A program made the translations under genes and the position numbers. Shown here one piece after another: positions 6,909 to 15,247 of a DNA stretch of 16,762 nucleotides. The notes below the pieces were generated by a model. It had not been told where the DNA came from. It did no database searches and was given only the letters and a program-made list of their open reading frames with translations. The DNA comes from Actinomycetes bacterium. GTDB taxonomy: Bacteria > Actinomycetota > Acidimicrobiia > Acidimicrobiales > RAAP-2. The stretch covers positions 1 through 16,762 of the forward strand of contig JAJYWG010000370.1 in assembly GCA_021791615.1 (NCBI GenBank), given 5' to 3'. The number at the start of each line of letters is the position of its first letter. The first letter of the stretch is position 1.

Positions 6909-8153
6909 TCAGGTCTCCGGCCCCCAGCAGACGAACACCGGGTTCTCGGCACGCAGGCGTACGCCGAGGCCGGCCGTCGACACCCCCCGGCTGATCGACA
7001 GCTCGACCACGTTGCCGAGCATGGCCGCAGCGGCGACGGCCCGATCGACGATGGCGTACGTGGCGACCACGACGCCGGTGGGCCGCAGTCGCCCGAGGAC
7101 GGCGGCGAGGATCTCGGTTCCGCCACCTCCGACGAAGACGCGGTCGGGGTCGGGCAGTCCGATCAGCGCGTCCGGCGCCGCTCCATCGATCACGGTGACG
7201 TTGACGCGGTGGCGGGCGGCGTTCGACCGGATCCTGCCGACCTGGGCCGGGTCACGCTCGATGGAGAAGACGTCGAGGCTGGGCCGGAGGCGGCCGCACT
7301 CGATCCCGACCGAGCCGCTGCCTGCCCCGACGTCCCACAGCACCCCGAAAGGTGGGAGGTCGAGCTTCCCGAGCGCCACGGCGCGCACCTCGGCCTTGGT
7401 GATCATCCCGTCTCGGTGGTCGAACTCAGCCTCCGCCAGCCCCCATGCCAGGCTGGGCGTAGCTGGCCGGGCGGTCCGGCCGGTCAAGACCAGTACGGAC
7501 ATGGGGTCGAAGCTTCCCTTGGCGATGGACGCCAGATCGGACGCGACCACGACCTCATCTTCCTCCCCGAGGCGCGACGCGACCGCAGCGGTCGTCTCGC
7601 GTCCTGCTGGCTCGCCCGCCGCGATCAGTGCCTCGGCGACGACCTGCGGCGGGTTGTCCGGGGAGGTGAGGATTGCGACCGACGGTTGCGGAGACGACCG
7701 CACCGCCCGCACGGCATCGGCGAGCGGACGGCCATGGGCGGAGACGACGGACGCGTCGTCCCAGCTGAGACCCAGTCGGGCGAAGGCGAGGGAGACCGCG
7801 CTGGGTGCCGGGTGTACCCGAAGGAGACCGCTTCCCACCAGTGTGGCCAGCACCCTGACGATGCCGAAGAAGCCGGGGTCGCCGGAAGCCAGGACGCTGA
7901 CCGCCCGGCCGGCCCTCGACGCGTCCTCGACGCGACCCAGGACCTCGTCGAGGAGGCCAGCGAGGACGACGGTGTCGGCCTCGGGTCGGCGCAGGGACGC
8001 CGTCTGGGAGAGCTGGCGTGGCGAACCGACGACGACGTCGGCACTGGCGAGGGCCTCGACGGCTCGGGGACCGTAGGGGTGGCCGCCGTGAACGCCGACC
8101 ACGGCGATCGGTATCCGGCCGTGGCCGAGTGCCGCCGTGGCCGCGCCGGTCAT
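6909..8153 (-). CDS. cobL: Precorrin-6Y C5,15-methyltransferase (decarboxylating), CbiE-CbiT fusion
   Basis: Bifunctional 414-aa enzyme that methylates precorrin-6B at C-5 and C-15 and decarboxylates the C-12 acetate, giving precorrin-8. The N-terminal CbiE-like tetrapyrrole methylase domain (~residues 12-205) shows VVGVHGG, VLASGDPGFFGI and TSPDNPP. The C-terminal CbiT-like Rossmann methyltransferase (~225-405) shows DGMITKAEVRAVALGKL, the SAM loop LWDVGAGSGSVGIE, SIERDP and VFVGGGG. The ATG at 8153 overlaps the cobM stop as ATGA and is chosen over the longer frame to 8330, whose extra N-terminus is low-complexity sequence lying inside cobM. The domain order and length are those of fused CobL enzymes. 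Confidence 0.95.
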   Translation of the reverse strand: MTGAATAALGHGRIPIAVVGVHGGHPYGPRAVEALASADVVVGSPRQLSQTASLRRPEADTVVLAGLLDEVLGRVEDASRAGRAVSVLASGDPGFFGIVRVLATLVGSGLLRVHPAPSAVSLAFARLGLSWDDASVVSAHGRPLADAVRAVRSSPQPSVAILTSPDNPPQVVAEALIAAGEPAGRETTAAVASRLGEEDEVVVASDLASIAKGSFDPMSVLVLTGRTARPATPSLAWGLAEAEFDHRDGMITKAEVRAVALGKLDLPPFGVLWDVGAGSGSVGIECGRLRPSLDVFSIERDPAQVGRIRSNAARHRVNVTVIDGAAPDALIGLPDPDRVFVGGGGTEILAAVLGRLRPTGVVVATYAIVDRAVAAAAMLGNVVELSISRGVSTAGLGVRLRAENPVFVCWGPET

Positions 8154-8914
8154 CGCGCCGGCCGGAAGGTGTGGCCGAAGCAGGCCGAGTACACATGGCT
8201 GGTCGCGGGAACGTCGACATCGGCCAGAGCGTCTCCGACCAGGATCATCACGCTGGTGCGCTTCCCCAGTACGAAGAGGTCGTCGGCCAGGCGGCCGAGG
8301 GTGGAGCGGCGGACGATCTCCTCTGGCCAACTCACCTTATACCCGATGACGACAGGCGTCGCGGTGGTGTACGCCGAGCCTTCGCACAACAGCTCCTGTG
8401 CCAGCGCGTCGGGGTCGCCGGCCGACAGGTACAGCGCCATGGTGGCTCCTCGGCGGGCCAAGGCGGACAGCGATTCGTAATCGGGGACCGACGCCGCCGT
8501 GCGCCGGGCCAGACGCGTGAGCACCACGGTCTGTGCCACCCCGGGGACCGTAAGCTCCCGGCCCACCGCGGCGGCGGTGGCGGACACCGAGGACACCCCG
8601 GGCACGATCTCGTAGGGCCGTCCGTTGGCCCGGCACCAGTCGATCTGCTCGGCGACGGCGCTGTAGACGGTGGGATCACCGGAATGGAGCCTGACGACGG
8701 CGTCGTCGGGGTAGGCGGCGAAGACTCCGACGATCTCGTCGAGCGTCATGTACGACGAGTCGAAGAGGACGACCCCTGGCCGGCAACGGTCCAACAGGGA
8801 TGCCGCCACCAGCGAGCCAGCCCACACGACTACGTCTGCTTGGGCGAGGCGGTCCGCGGCTCGGATCGTGATCAGGTCGGGAGCCCCCGGTCCTGCACCG
8901 ACGAAGGAGATCAC
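8150..8914 (-). CDS. cobM: Precorrin-4 C11-methyltransferase
   Basis: SAM-dependent methyltransferase that adds the C-11 methyl group to precorrin-4. The 254-aa product begins VISFVGAGPGAPDLITIRAA, the standard N-terminus of the family. It then shows VVWAGSLV, VVRLHSGDPTVYSAVAEQ (SAM-binding GDP motif), YEIVPGVSSVSATAAA, and near the C-terminus VIGYKVSWPEE and SHVYSACFGHTFR, all CobM/CbiF-like. The GTG at 8914 is chosen because it places that motif at the N-terminus and overlaps the preceding stop as GTGA. The open frame farther upstream (to 9013) is unlikely to be translated. Confidence 0.95.
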   Translation of the reverse strand: MISFVGAGPGAPDLITIRAADRLAQADVVVWAGSLVAASLLDRCRPGVVLFDSSYMTLDEIVGVFAAYPDDAVVRLHSGDPTVYSAVAEQIDWCRANGRPYEIVPGVSSVSATAAAVGRELTVPGVAQTVVLTRLARRTAASVPDYESLSALARRGATMALYLSAGDPDALAQELLCEGSAYTTATPVVIGYKVSWPEEIVRRSTLGRLADDLFVLGKRTSVMILVGDALADVDVPATSHVYSACFGHTFRPAR

Positions 8915-9870
8915 GCGCCACGCCCCCGAACGGCCGGCGAGCGGCGGGCCGGCACGATGGTGGTGGCCAGGTAGGACCCGGGGCCGGTGGCCAGATCGGC
9001 GAGCGGCAGGCAACGCTCTCCGGGCTGTCCCAGAAGCTCGCCGGCCACAGCGGCGCCAAGCCGGCCACGGCGGGCCAGAGACGCCGCGACCGCTGGCAGC
9101 TCCCGCCCGCCCTTGTAGATGACCACGGTCGAGTCGTCGCGATCGAACAGCGGGTCCAGCTCGGCGGGGTCGTCACCGAGGACCACCACGTTGAGCCGCT
9201 CCTCGTCTTGGGCGACGGTCGTCGACGTCATCGCCGCCAGCTGCTGAAAGGGGAGGATGCCGGGTTCCGTCTCGACGACCGCGCCGTGCTGTAGCGCCTG
9301 CACGGCTTCGGCCAGGGCGGGGAACGACGAGTAGAGGTGCGGGTCGCCAAGGGTGGCGAAGGCGACCAGCTCACCCTGTTGGAGGTGCACGGCGATCCGC
9401 TCGGCGGCCGCGGCCAGGGTCTGTCGCCTGGCTCGGGCGTCAGGACCGACGTGGAGCACCACCCGCTCGACGGCCACACCTGGCGCCGCGGCGTGGACGA
9501 CCGCCTCTGCCCTTCCGGTCGCGTCGTCCGAGATGGACGCGGCGAGCACGAGATCGGCGGCGAGGAGGATCCGACGTGCCCGACCAGTGAGGAGCTCGGG
9601 ATCACCGGGGCCGACACCGACCCCCACGAGGCACGGTCCGCCGGGGATGGGCCGCCGGGATCGCCGCTCGCTGGTGGGGGCGGGGCCGGCGGAGCGGAGG
9701 AAGCTTTCGAGCGCGAGGCGGATCGTGTCGGCCTCGGAGCGACCCGAGCGGGCCGCAGCGACCGAGAGCGCAGCTTTCAGGTCGTCGGGGAGATACACCG
9801 ACGTCTTGCGCATCGTGGATCTCGGCCGACCGGCGCCCCTCCGGCCGACCGTGAGGTCATCGGGTGCCAT
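8911..9870 (-). CDS. Ribbon-helix-helix domain fused to a CobI/CbiL-like tetrapyrrole methyltransferase
   Basis: 319-aa two-domain protein. Residues ~9-19 are basic and AT-hook-like (GRRGAGRPRST). Residues ~20-58 form a CopG-type ribbon-helix-helix DNA-binding domain: beta strand KTSVYLP, then DDLKAALSVAAARSGRS and EADTIRLALESFLRS. Residues ~80-310 are a tetrapyrrole methylase of the precorrin-2 C20-methyltransferase group: [35 protein letters not shown] and VVETEPGILPFQQLAA. A separate, more typical CobI is encoded at 13699-14439, so this is either a redundant C20 enzyme, a methylase with another target, or a regulator using the fold to sense a substrate. The ATG at 9870 overlaps cobB by 14 bp. 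The ATG at 9813, right at the RHH strand, is an alternative; neither has a good ribosome-binding site. It lies inside the operon between cobB and cobM. Domain calls are good; the function is open. Confidence 0.8.
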   Translation of the reverse strand: MAPDDLTVGRRGAGRPRSTMRKTSVYLPDDLKAALSVAAARSGRSEADTIRLALESFLRSAGPAPTSERRSRRPIPGGPCLVGVGVGPGDPELLTGRARRILLAADLVLAASISDDATGRAEAVVHAAAPGVAVERVVLHVGPDARARRQTLAAAAERIAVHLQQGELVAFATLGDPHLYSSFPALAEAVQALQHGAVVETEPGILPFQQLAAMTSTTVAQDEERLNVVVLGDDPAELDPLFDRDDSTVVIYKGGRELPAVAASLARRGRLGAAVAGELLGQPGERCLPLADLATGPGSYLATTIVPARRSPAVRGRGA

Positions 9871-11242
9871 GGCCAGGGGCACCGGGCACGGCGAGTGGGG
9901 AGCGGGCCGCCGTGGAGACGAACGTCTCGGCGATGGTCGGGTACGACGCGAGGTGGATGTGCAGGTAGGAGGCGAGGAGGTGCGGGGCGGCGAACCCGCC
10001 GGTCGTCGTTCCGTGCCGGCCGGCCAGGACCAGGGCGTCGCCGCCCGGGTCGGTGGTCGAGTAGTGGAATTCGTGGCCCCGGACCTGGGTCCCTGCCGGC
10101 CCCAGTGGTGACGGGCGGGTCGTCGCCGCCGACCGGTAGCCGAGTACACGCCCGCCGCCCATGGTCGCGTCGGCGTCCACCACCCCGGCCATGGCGGAGC
10201 CGTCGAGGCTCCGGGTCAGCCACAACAACCCTCCGCACTCGGCCCAGATCACGCCGCCCCGCCGGTGGTGGTCGGCCACGGATCCAAGCATCAGCTCGTT
10301 AGCGGCCAGGACCTCGGCGTACAGCTCGGGGAAGCCGCCGCCGACGAGCACGGCGGACGTCCCCGCCGGCAGCTGCTCGTCGACGCAGGGGTCGAAGGTG
10401 ACCACCTCCGCCCCGGCGGCACCGAGTGCCTCGAGATTGTCGGGGTAGCAGAAGCTGAAGGCCGGGCCGGAGGCGACCGCCACCCGGGGTGGGGCATGGT
10501 CGCCGACGACCCATCGGGGCTGGCGCAGCGGCGTCGTGGGCAGGGAGGGAGCAGAGCGAGCCAGGCGCATCAACCCGTCGAGGTCGCAGCGTCCCGAGAT
10601 GGACACGCCCAGGCGATCGAGTGCCTGGCGGACGCCGGCGGGATCCTCTGCGACCGGCTGCAACCCGAGATGGCGGCTGCGCCACTGTAGGGCGTCGTCA
10701 CGTCGCAGCACCCCGTACACGGGCACGCCGGAGTCGGCGAGCGCGACCCGCAGCATCGCCTCGTGGTTGGCGCTGCCCACCAGGTTGAGGACCACTCCGG
10801 CGATGCGCACCGCGGGGTCCCAGGTGCGGAAGCCGTGGACGAGGGCGGCGACCGACTGGCTCGTGGAGGCCGCGTCGACAACCAGGACCACCGGGGCGTC
10901 GAGGTGCTTGGCCAGCTCGGCCGTCGACGACGAGGTACCGTCCGCAGCGCCGTCGAAGAGGCCCATGACCCCTTCGACCACCAGGACATCGGCACCCTCC
11001 GCGGCCTTGGCTGCCAGCGGGCCCATCAGGTCTACGCCGCACATCCACGGGTCGAGGTTGCGCGCCGGTCGGCCGGTGGCGACCGAGTGGTAGCCCGGGT
11101 CGATGAAGTCCGGCCCTACCTTGGCCGACGCGACGCGCCATCCCCGCTGCCTGAACGCCGCCATCAGGCCCGAAGCGACCGTGGTCTTGCCTGCCCCCGA
11201 GCGGGTGCCGGCCACGACCAGGCGCGGGCCGAGGACGGTCAA
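9857..11242 (-). CDS. cobB: Cobyrinate/hydrogenobyrinate a,c-diamide synthase
   Basis: ATP- and glutamine-dependent amidase that converts the a- and c-acetate side chains of (hydrogeno)byrinic acid to amides. The 461-aa protein starts with a dethiobiotin-synthetase-like ATPase domain, with P-loop GTRSGAGKTT (12-21), KVGPDFIDPGYH and VEGVMGLFDG. It ends with a class I glutamine amidotransferase domain: VGGGFPELY, the nucleophile Cys in WAECGGLLWL (~residue 335), GHEFHYS, and the catalytic His region SYLHIHLASYP. The start is TTG at 11242, overlapping the cobO stop as TTGA; no better start precedes the P-loop. Length and domains are complete. Confidence 0.95.
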   Translation of the reverse strand: MTVLGPRLVVAGTRSGAGKTTVASGLMAAFRQRGWRVASAKVGPDFIDPGYHSVATGRPARNLDPWMCGVDLMGPLAAKAAEGADVLVVEGVMGLFDGAADGTSSSTAELAKHLDAPVVLVVDAASTSQSVAALVHGFRTWDPAVRIAGVVLNLVGSANHEAMLRVALADSGVPVYGVLRRDDALQWRSRHLGLQPVAEDPAGVRQALDRLGVSISGRCDLDGLMRLARSAPSLPTTPLRQPRWVVGDHAPPRVAVASGPAFSFCYPDNLEALGAAGAEVVTFDPCVDEQLPAGTSAVLVGGGFPELYAEVLAANELMLGSVADHHRRGGVIWAECGGLLWLTRSLDGSAMAGVVDADATMGGGRVLGYRSAATTRPSPLGPAGTQVRGHEFHYSTTDPGGDALVLAGRHGTTTGGFAAPHLLASYLHIHLASYPTIAETFVSTAARSPLAVPGAPGHGTR

Positions 11243-11760
11243 TACTCGATCCCCTTGCGGGCGCGGATGTCCTGGTCGTACGCGTGCTTCACCTTGACCA
11301 TCTCGGTCACGGTGTCGGCCAGCGCCACGACCTCGGGTGGGGCGTTGCGCCCGGTGACGATCACGTTGGTCCGCTGCGGCCGCGCGGCGAGGACCGCCAC
11401 CACGTCCGCGACCTGCACCCAGCCGTACTTCACGATGTAGGTCATCTCGTCGAGGATCACCAGGTCGTAGTCACCTGAGGCGACCATCTCTCCAGCCACC
11501 TGCCAGGCGTGGCGTCCCCTGGCCTCGGTTGCGTCGAGATCTTGGGACTCCCAGGTGAACCCGTCGCCCAGCGTGTGCCAGTCGATCCCGAGATGGGCAG
11601 CCAGCTTGCGCTCGCCGACCTGCCACTTGTCACTCTTGACGAACTGGACGACACCTACCTTCCACCCCCGGGCCCAGGCCCGTCCCATCACGCCGAAGGC
11701 GGCCGAGCTCTTACCCTTTCCGGGGCCGGTGTTGACCAGGAGGCGCGACGGCTGGGGCAC
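11239..11760 (-). CDS. cobO: Cob(I)yrinic acid a,c-diamide adenosyltransferase (CobA/CobO/BtuR type)
   Basis: Transfers the 5'-deoxyadenosyl group of ATP to the cobalt of the reduced corrinoid. The 173-aa protein has the unusual P-loop of this family, NTGPGKGKSSAAFG (~10-23), followed by VGVVQFVKSDKW, DLVILDEMTY (Walker-B-like) and VIVTGRNAPPEVVALADTVTEM, with the C-terminal KGIEY. The GTG at 11758-11760 is the first plausible start and no clear ribosome-binding site precedes it, so a leaderless or near-leaderless transcript is possible. It is the first gene of the minus-strand operon and is transcribed divergently from cobG. Confidence 0.95.
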   Translation of the reverse strand: MPQPSRLLVNTGPGKGKSSAAFGVMGRAWARGWKVGVVQFVKSDKWQVGERKLAAHLGIDWHTLGDGFTWESQDLDATEARGRHAWQVAGEMVASGDYDLVILDEMTYIVKYGWVQVADVVAVLAARPQRTNVIVTGRNAPPEVVALADTVTEMVKVKHAYDQDIRARKGIEY

Positions 11761-11831
11761 TGGCGCGACACTAGCCGTCCACCCACGGACATAGGGTACG
11801 GTGCCCTACGTCTTGGTAGGGTTCCCCGACG
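11761..11831. promoter_or_regulatory. Divergent cobO/cobG promoter with TAGGG inverted and direct repeats
   Basis: This 71-bp interval must hold promoters for both operons. It contains an imperfect palindrome AGGGTAC-G-GTGCCCT (11793-11807), and overlapping it a perfect inverted repeat CCCTAC (11804-11809) / GTAGGG (11816-11821) with a 6-nt spacer. TAGGGT also recurs directly at 11792-11797 and 11817-11822; both copies resemble TANNNT -10 boxes for cobG. AGGG at 11818-11821 could serve as a ribosome-binding site for the ATG at 11832. No riboswitch motif is present. Operator function is inferred from repeat geometry only. Confidence 0.55.
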
Positions 11832-13073
11832 ATGTCCCCCGCGACCAACATCGTCCCTCTCCTCGGCGAGGGCAGCACCGGTGCCCTGGTCCAGTCTGGT
11901 CTGGGACCCGCGTCGGTCTGCCCGAGCGTGGACAACGTGGTGGCGCGCGCGGATGGGGGCCTGGTCCGGATCCGCGTGCCGGGCGGCCGGATCGCCGCCG
12001 CCGCGCTCCTGGCGGTGGCCGACGCGGCGCGGCGCTGGGGCAGCGGGATCGTGGAGATCACCAACCGGGCTAACCTGCAGGTGCGCGGGATCCGACCCGA
12101 CGCGGCGGCCGCCCTCGTAGAGGCGCTGGTCTCCTCGGGGGTCAGTGGCGGGCCCTCGGCCGACCGCCGTCGCAACGTCCTCCTCGATCCCCTCGGCGAC
12201 CTGGACCCCGAAGCGGAGGACCTCGGCCCGCTCCTCGCCCCGCTCCTCGCCGCCCTGGACGCGGAGCCTCGCCTCGACGGGCTCGACGACAAATTCGGCT
12301 TCGCCATCGACGGCGGAGGGTCGTTCGGCCTTGCTGGCCGGCGGGCCGCGGTGGTCGCCGCCCCGACCTCGACGAGCGGCGTCATGGGCGTCTGCTGGGG
12401 GTGGGCGGCCGACGGGGACGAGGGGTCCCCCGCCCGGCCCCGGCGCGTGGCACAAAGCGAGCTGGTCGACGCGCTGGTCGAGGCGGCTGTCGGCTCGTTG
12501 GGCCGGCCCCGGGCAAGTGTCGCCGTGCCGGCAGCGAGCCCGGAGGCCGCCGTCCGGGTCACCGGCCCCCTCGGGACGGGAGCCGGCTGGGTGGGCGCCA
12601 TGCCGACGCTCGGCCGGGCCGACGCTCACGCCATCACCGCCATGGCGACCGCGGCGAGGCGCTACTCGACGGGCCTGCTGCGCCTAACCCCCTGGCGGGG
12701 TGTCGTGTTCCCGGCCGTCGCAGCCGACAAGCGCGCGGCCCTTCTCGAGGATCTGCGGGCCGGCGGTCTCGTCGTCGACGCCTCCGACCCGGCTTCGACC
12801 GTCGTCGCCTGCGCCGGGTCGCAAGGCTGCACCTCGGGGCTGACCGATACCATCGGCGACGCCCGCCGGGTCATCGCGGCGCGTCGCGAGGCCGGCGCCC
12901 GTCCAGCGGCGTTGCACGTGTCAGGCTGCGCCAAGTGCTGTGCCCAGCACACCCCGCTCGCCGTGACCCTGGTCGGTTCGGGCCCCGACCGTTACGACGT
13001 CCACGCGGATGGTGACCTGCGGGCCCGGGCGGTTTTCTGCGCAGAGGCCGTGGCCATCGCGGCGGGCTCATGA
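11832..13073 (+). CDS. cobG: Precorrin-3B synthase
   Basis: Oxygen-dependent monooxygenase that prepares the corrin ring for contraction (precorrin-3A to precorrin-3B); it is related to sulfite/nitrite reductases and carries a [4Fe-4S] cluster. The 413-aa product has the family N-terminal region with [10 protein letters not shown] and [14 protein letters not shown], and the cluster motifs C327-x5-C333 ([15 protein letters not shown]) and C366-x3-C370 ([12 protein letters not shown]). The usual motif is SGCAKGCA; here the Gly is replaced by an extra Cys (C369). The start at ATG 11832 gives full length, and the stop overlaps the cobH ATG as ATGA. The gene marks the pathway as the aerobic type. 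Confidence 0.94.
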   Translation: MSPATNIVPLLGEGSTGALVQSGLGPASVCPSVDNVVARADGGLVRIRVPGGRIAAAALLAVADAARRWGSGIVEITNRANLQVRGIRPDAAAALVEALVSSGVSGGPSADRRRNVLLDPLGDLDPEAEDLGPLLAPLLAALDAEPRLDGLDDKFGFAIDGGGSFGLAGRRAAVVAAPTSTSGVMGVCWGWAADGDEGSPARPRRVAQSELVDALVEAAVGSLGRPRASVAVPAASPEAAVRVTGPLGTGAGWVGAMPTLGRADAHAITAMATAARRYSTGLLRLTPWRGVVFPAVAADKRAALLEDLRAGGLVVDASDPASTVVACAGSQGCTSGLTDTIGDARRVIAARREAGARPAALHVSGCAKCCAQHTPLAVTLVGSGPDRYDVHADGDLRARAVFCAEAVAIAAGS

Positions 13074-13702
13074 CGGTCCGCCGCTACGAGCGCGACGGGG
13101 CCGAGATCTACCGCCGGTCGTTCGAGACCATCCGGGGCGAGGCCGACCTCACGCAGGTCCCCGACGATCTCGAGAAGCTCACGGTGCGGATCATCCACTC
13201 GTGCGGGATGGTCGACGTCACCGCCGACCTTCGCTTCTCGGCCGGTGCCGGCAGCGCCGGGCGGGCGGCGCTCGCCGCCGGAGCCCCGATCCTGGCCGAC
13301 GCCCACATGGTCGCCGACGGCGTGACCCGCAGCCGGCTGCCCGCCGGCAACGACGTCATCTGCACCCTGGGCGACTCCCGGGTTCCCGAGCTGGCCGCGG
13401 TGATGGCGACGACCCGCTCTGCCGCCGCCGTCGACCTGTGGGTGCCGCACCTGGACGGCGCGGTCGTCGCCGTTGGCAACGCCCCCACCGCCCTGTGGCG
13501 CATCCTCGAGCTGCTCGACGGCGGCGCCCCACGCCCGGCGCTGATCCTGGGTTTCCCCGTCGGCTTCGTGGGTGCCGCCGAGTCCAAGGAGGCGCTGGTC
13601 GAGGCGGGCCACCGCGTCCCGTACGTGACGGTGCTGGGCCGCCGGGGCGGCAGCGCCATGGCTGCCGCCGCGGTCAACGCCCTGGCGACAGAGCGCGAAT
13701 GA
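13070..13702 (+). CDS. cobH: Precorrin-8X methylmutase
   Basis: Moves a methyl group from C-11 to C-12 of precorrin-8 to form hydrogenobyrinic acid. At 210 aa it has standard length. The active-site His is H43 in [16 protein letters not shown]. Other family blocks are [49 protein letters not shown] and the C-terminal [20 protein letters not shown]. Its ATG overlaps the cobG stop, and its stop overlaps the cobI start (ATGA on both sides), indicating coupled translation in a cobG-cobH-cobI-cobJ operon. Confidence 0.96.
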   Translation: MTVRRYERDGAEIYRRSFETIRGEADLTQVPDDLEKLTVRIIHSCGMVDVTADLRFSAGAGSAGRAALAAGAPILADAHMVADGVTRSRLPAGNDVICTLGDSRVPELAAVMATTRSAAAVDLWVPHLDGAVVAVGNAPTALWRILELLDGGAPRPALILGFPVGFVGAAESKEALVEAGHRVPYVTVLGRRGGSAMAAAAVNALATERE

Positions 13703-14439
13703 CGGGGCGGCGCGCCGCCGGGCGGCTGTGGGGGGTGGGCGTCGGGCCCGGTGACCCCGAGCTTGTCACCCTCAAGGCGCACCGGCTCATCCAGGAGTCG
13801 GGGGCTGTGGCCTGGTTCGCGGCGACCGGCCGGCCGAGCAATGCCCGGGCCGCGGCCGCCAGCCATGTCCGCCCCGGCCAGCGCGAGATGGCGCTGTACT
13901 ACCCGGTCACCACCGAGCTGGCGGCCGGGGCCCGCTACGAGCGCCTGTTGACCGGCTTCTACGACGAGGCGGCGGACCGGATCACCGCCGTCCTCGACGA
14001 GGGCATCGACGTGGCCGTCCTCTGTGAGGGCGACCCGCTCTTCTACGGGTCCTACATGTACCTCCACAACCGGCTGGCCGGTCGCTACCGAAGCGAGGTG
14101 GTGCCCGGCGTCCCGTCGATCCTGGCCGGCGCGGCCGTGCTGGGCGCCCCGCTCGTGTGCCGCAACGAGACGCTGTCCGTGCTGTCGGGCGTGCTGCCGG
14201 GCGAGGAGCTGCAGCGGCGGCTGGCGGCGGCCGAGGCGGCCGTGGTGATGAAGCTCGGCCGCAACCTGGGAAAGGTCCGCTCCTGTGTCGCGGCCGCCGG
14301 CCTCCTGGAGCGGGCCTGGTACGTCGAGCGGGCCACCATGCCCGAGCAGCGGATCCTGCCCCTGGCCGAAGCCGATCCGGCCCGCGCCCCCTACTTCTCG
14401 ATCGTCGTCATCCCAAGCGCAAAGGCCCCGACCCGGTGA
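13699..14439 (+). CDS. cobI: Precorrin-2 C20-methyltransferase
   Basis: SAM-dependent methyltransferase that commits precorrin-2 to the corrin branch by methylating C-20. The 246-aa protein has all CobI hallmarks: [20 protein letters not shown] at the N-terminus, [19 protein letters not shown] (SAM site), [20 protein letters not shown] and the diagnostic [13 protein letters not shown]. The ATG at 13699 overlaps the cobH stop as ATGA; the frame is open farther upstream inside cobH but shows no family sequence there. This is the canonical CobI of the cluster, in contrast to the RHH-linked paralogue encoded on the other strand. Confidence 0.96.
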   Translation: MTGRRAAGRLWGVGVGPGDPELVTLKAHRLIQESGAVAWFAATGRPSNARAAAASHVRPGQREMALYYPVTTELAAGARYERLLTGFYDEAADRITAVLDEGIDVAVLCEGDPLFYGSYMYLHNRLAGRYRSEVVPGVPSILAGAAVLGAPLVCRNETLSVLSGVLPGEELQRRLAAAEAAVVMKLGRNLGKVRSCVAAAGLLERAWYVERATMPEQRILPLAEADPARAPYFSIVVIPSAKAPTR

Positions 14440-14449
14440 GCGCGACCAG

Positions 14450-15247
14450 ATGACCCTTCCCCGGGGCAGGGGCAGGCTCGCCATCGTCGGGCTCGGGCCC
14501 GGCGGCACGCCATGGCGGACCCCGGCCGCCGACGCGCTGCTGACCGAGGCAACCGATCTGGTCGGCTACACCACCTATCTCGACATGGTCGAAGCTTGGC
14601 CGGCCGGCCAGGTCCGCCATCCGTCGGACAACCGGGCGGAAGCCGAGCGGGCGGCGCGCGCCCTGGACCTAGCTGCCGAGGGGCGATCGGTGGTCATCGT
14701 GTCGTCAGGTGACCCCGGGGTGTTCGCCATGGCGGCCGCGGTGATGGAGCAGCTCGACCGCTCTGACCGTCCCGCCTCCTGGGAGGACGTCGACGTGATC
14801 GTCAGCCCCGGTGTCAGTGCCGCGCAGGCCGCAGCGGCCCGGGCCGGTGCTCCGCTCGGCCACGACTTCGCCACCATCTCCCTGTCGGACAACTTGAAGC
14901 CCTGGTCGGTCATCGAGTCCCGGCTGGCGGCCGCCGCGGCAGCGGACTTCGTGCTCGCCCTCTACAACCCGGCGTCGAGGCACCGACCCTCGCAGCTCGG
15001 ACGGGCCCTCGCCGTCATCGGCGCCCACCGACGTCCCGACACCCCGGTGGTCGTCGCCCGCGACGTCGGCCGCTCAGCGGAGCGCGTCGAGGTGGTCCCG
15101 CTCGCCAGCTTGGACCCCACCGTCGTGGACATGCGGACGATCCTTATCGTCGGGTCCTCACAGACGAGGATGGTCGACGTGCCCGGATGGGACCGACGCG
15201 GCGTCTACACCCCGCGGCGCTACCCCGAGGTGTCAGCGGACGGGTAG
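14450..15247 (+). CDS. cobJ: Precorrin-3B C17-methyltransferase
   Basis: Methylates C-17 of precorrin-3B and drives ring contraction to precorrin-4. The 265-aa product shows LAIVGLGPGGTPWRTPAA, the CobJ-typical DLVGYTTYLDMV, DNRAEAERAARALDLAAEG, VVIVSSGDPGVFAMAAAVME, VIVSPGVSAAQAAAARAGAP, and FVLALYNPASRHRPSQLG near the C-terminal half. The ATG at 14450 lies 10 bp after the cobI stop and sets the glycine motif close to the N-terminus. It is the last gene of the plus-strand operon and converges on cobK with only a 5-bp gap, too short for a standard terminator. Confidence 0.95.
   Translation: MTLPRGRGRLAIVGLGPGGTPWRTPAADALLTEATDLVGYTTYLDMVEAWPAGQVRHPSDNRAEAERAARALDLAAEGRSVVIVSSGDPGVFAMAAAVMEQLDRSDRPASWEDVDVIVSPGVSAAQAAAARAGAPLGHDFATISLSDNLKPWSVIESRLAAAAAADFVLALYNPASRHRPSQLGRALAVIGAHRRPDTPVVVARDVGRSAERVEVVPLASLDPTVVDMRTILIVGSSQTRMVDVPGWDRRGVYTPRRYPEVSADG

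Noticed and set aside
6514..8076. A 520-codon plus-strand frame overlapping the same genes
   Set aside because: Low-complexity Ser/Arg/Pro/Thr composition, no family motif, and it is contained in the antisense of cobE and cobL.
5787..8480. An 897-codon open frame on the plus strand, antisense to cobF, cobE, cobL and cobM
   Set aside because: Its translation is rich in Arg, Gly, Asp and Pro without recognisable motifs, while the opposite strand has four clear enzymes with stop/start overlaps. Long antisense frames are expected at this GC content.
9871..10149. Longer N-terminus for the RHH-methylase protein
   Set aside because: The added sequence lies wholly within cobB and is Arg/Pro/Ser/Thr-rich shadow; the ATG at 9870 or 9813 is more plausible.
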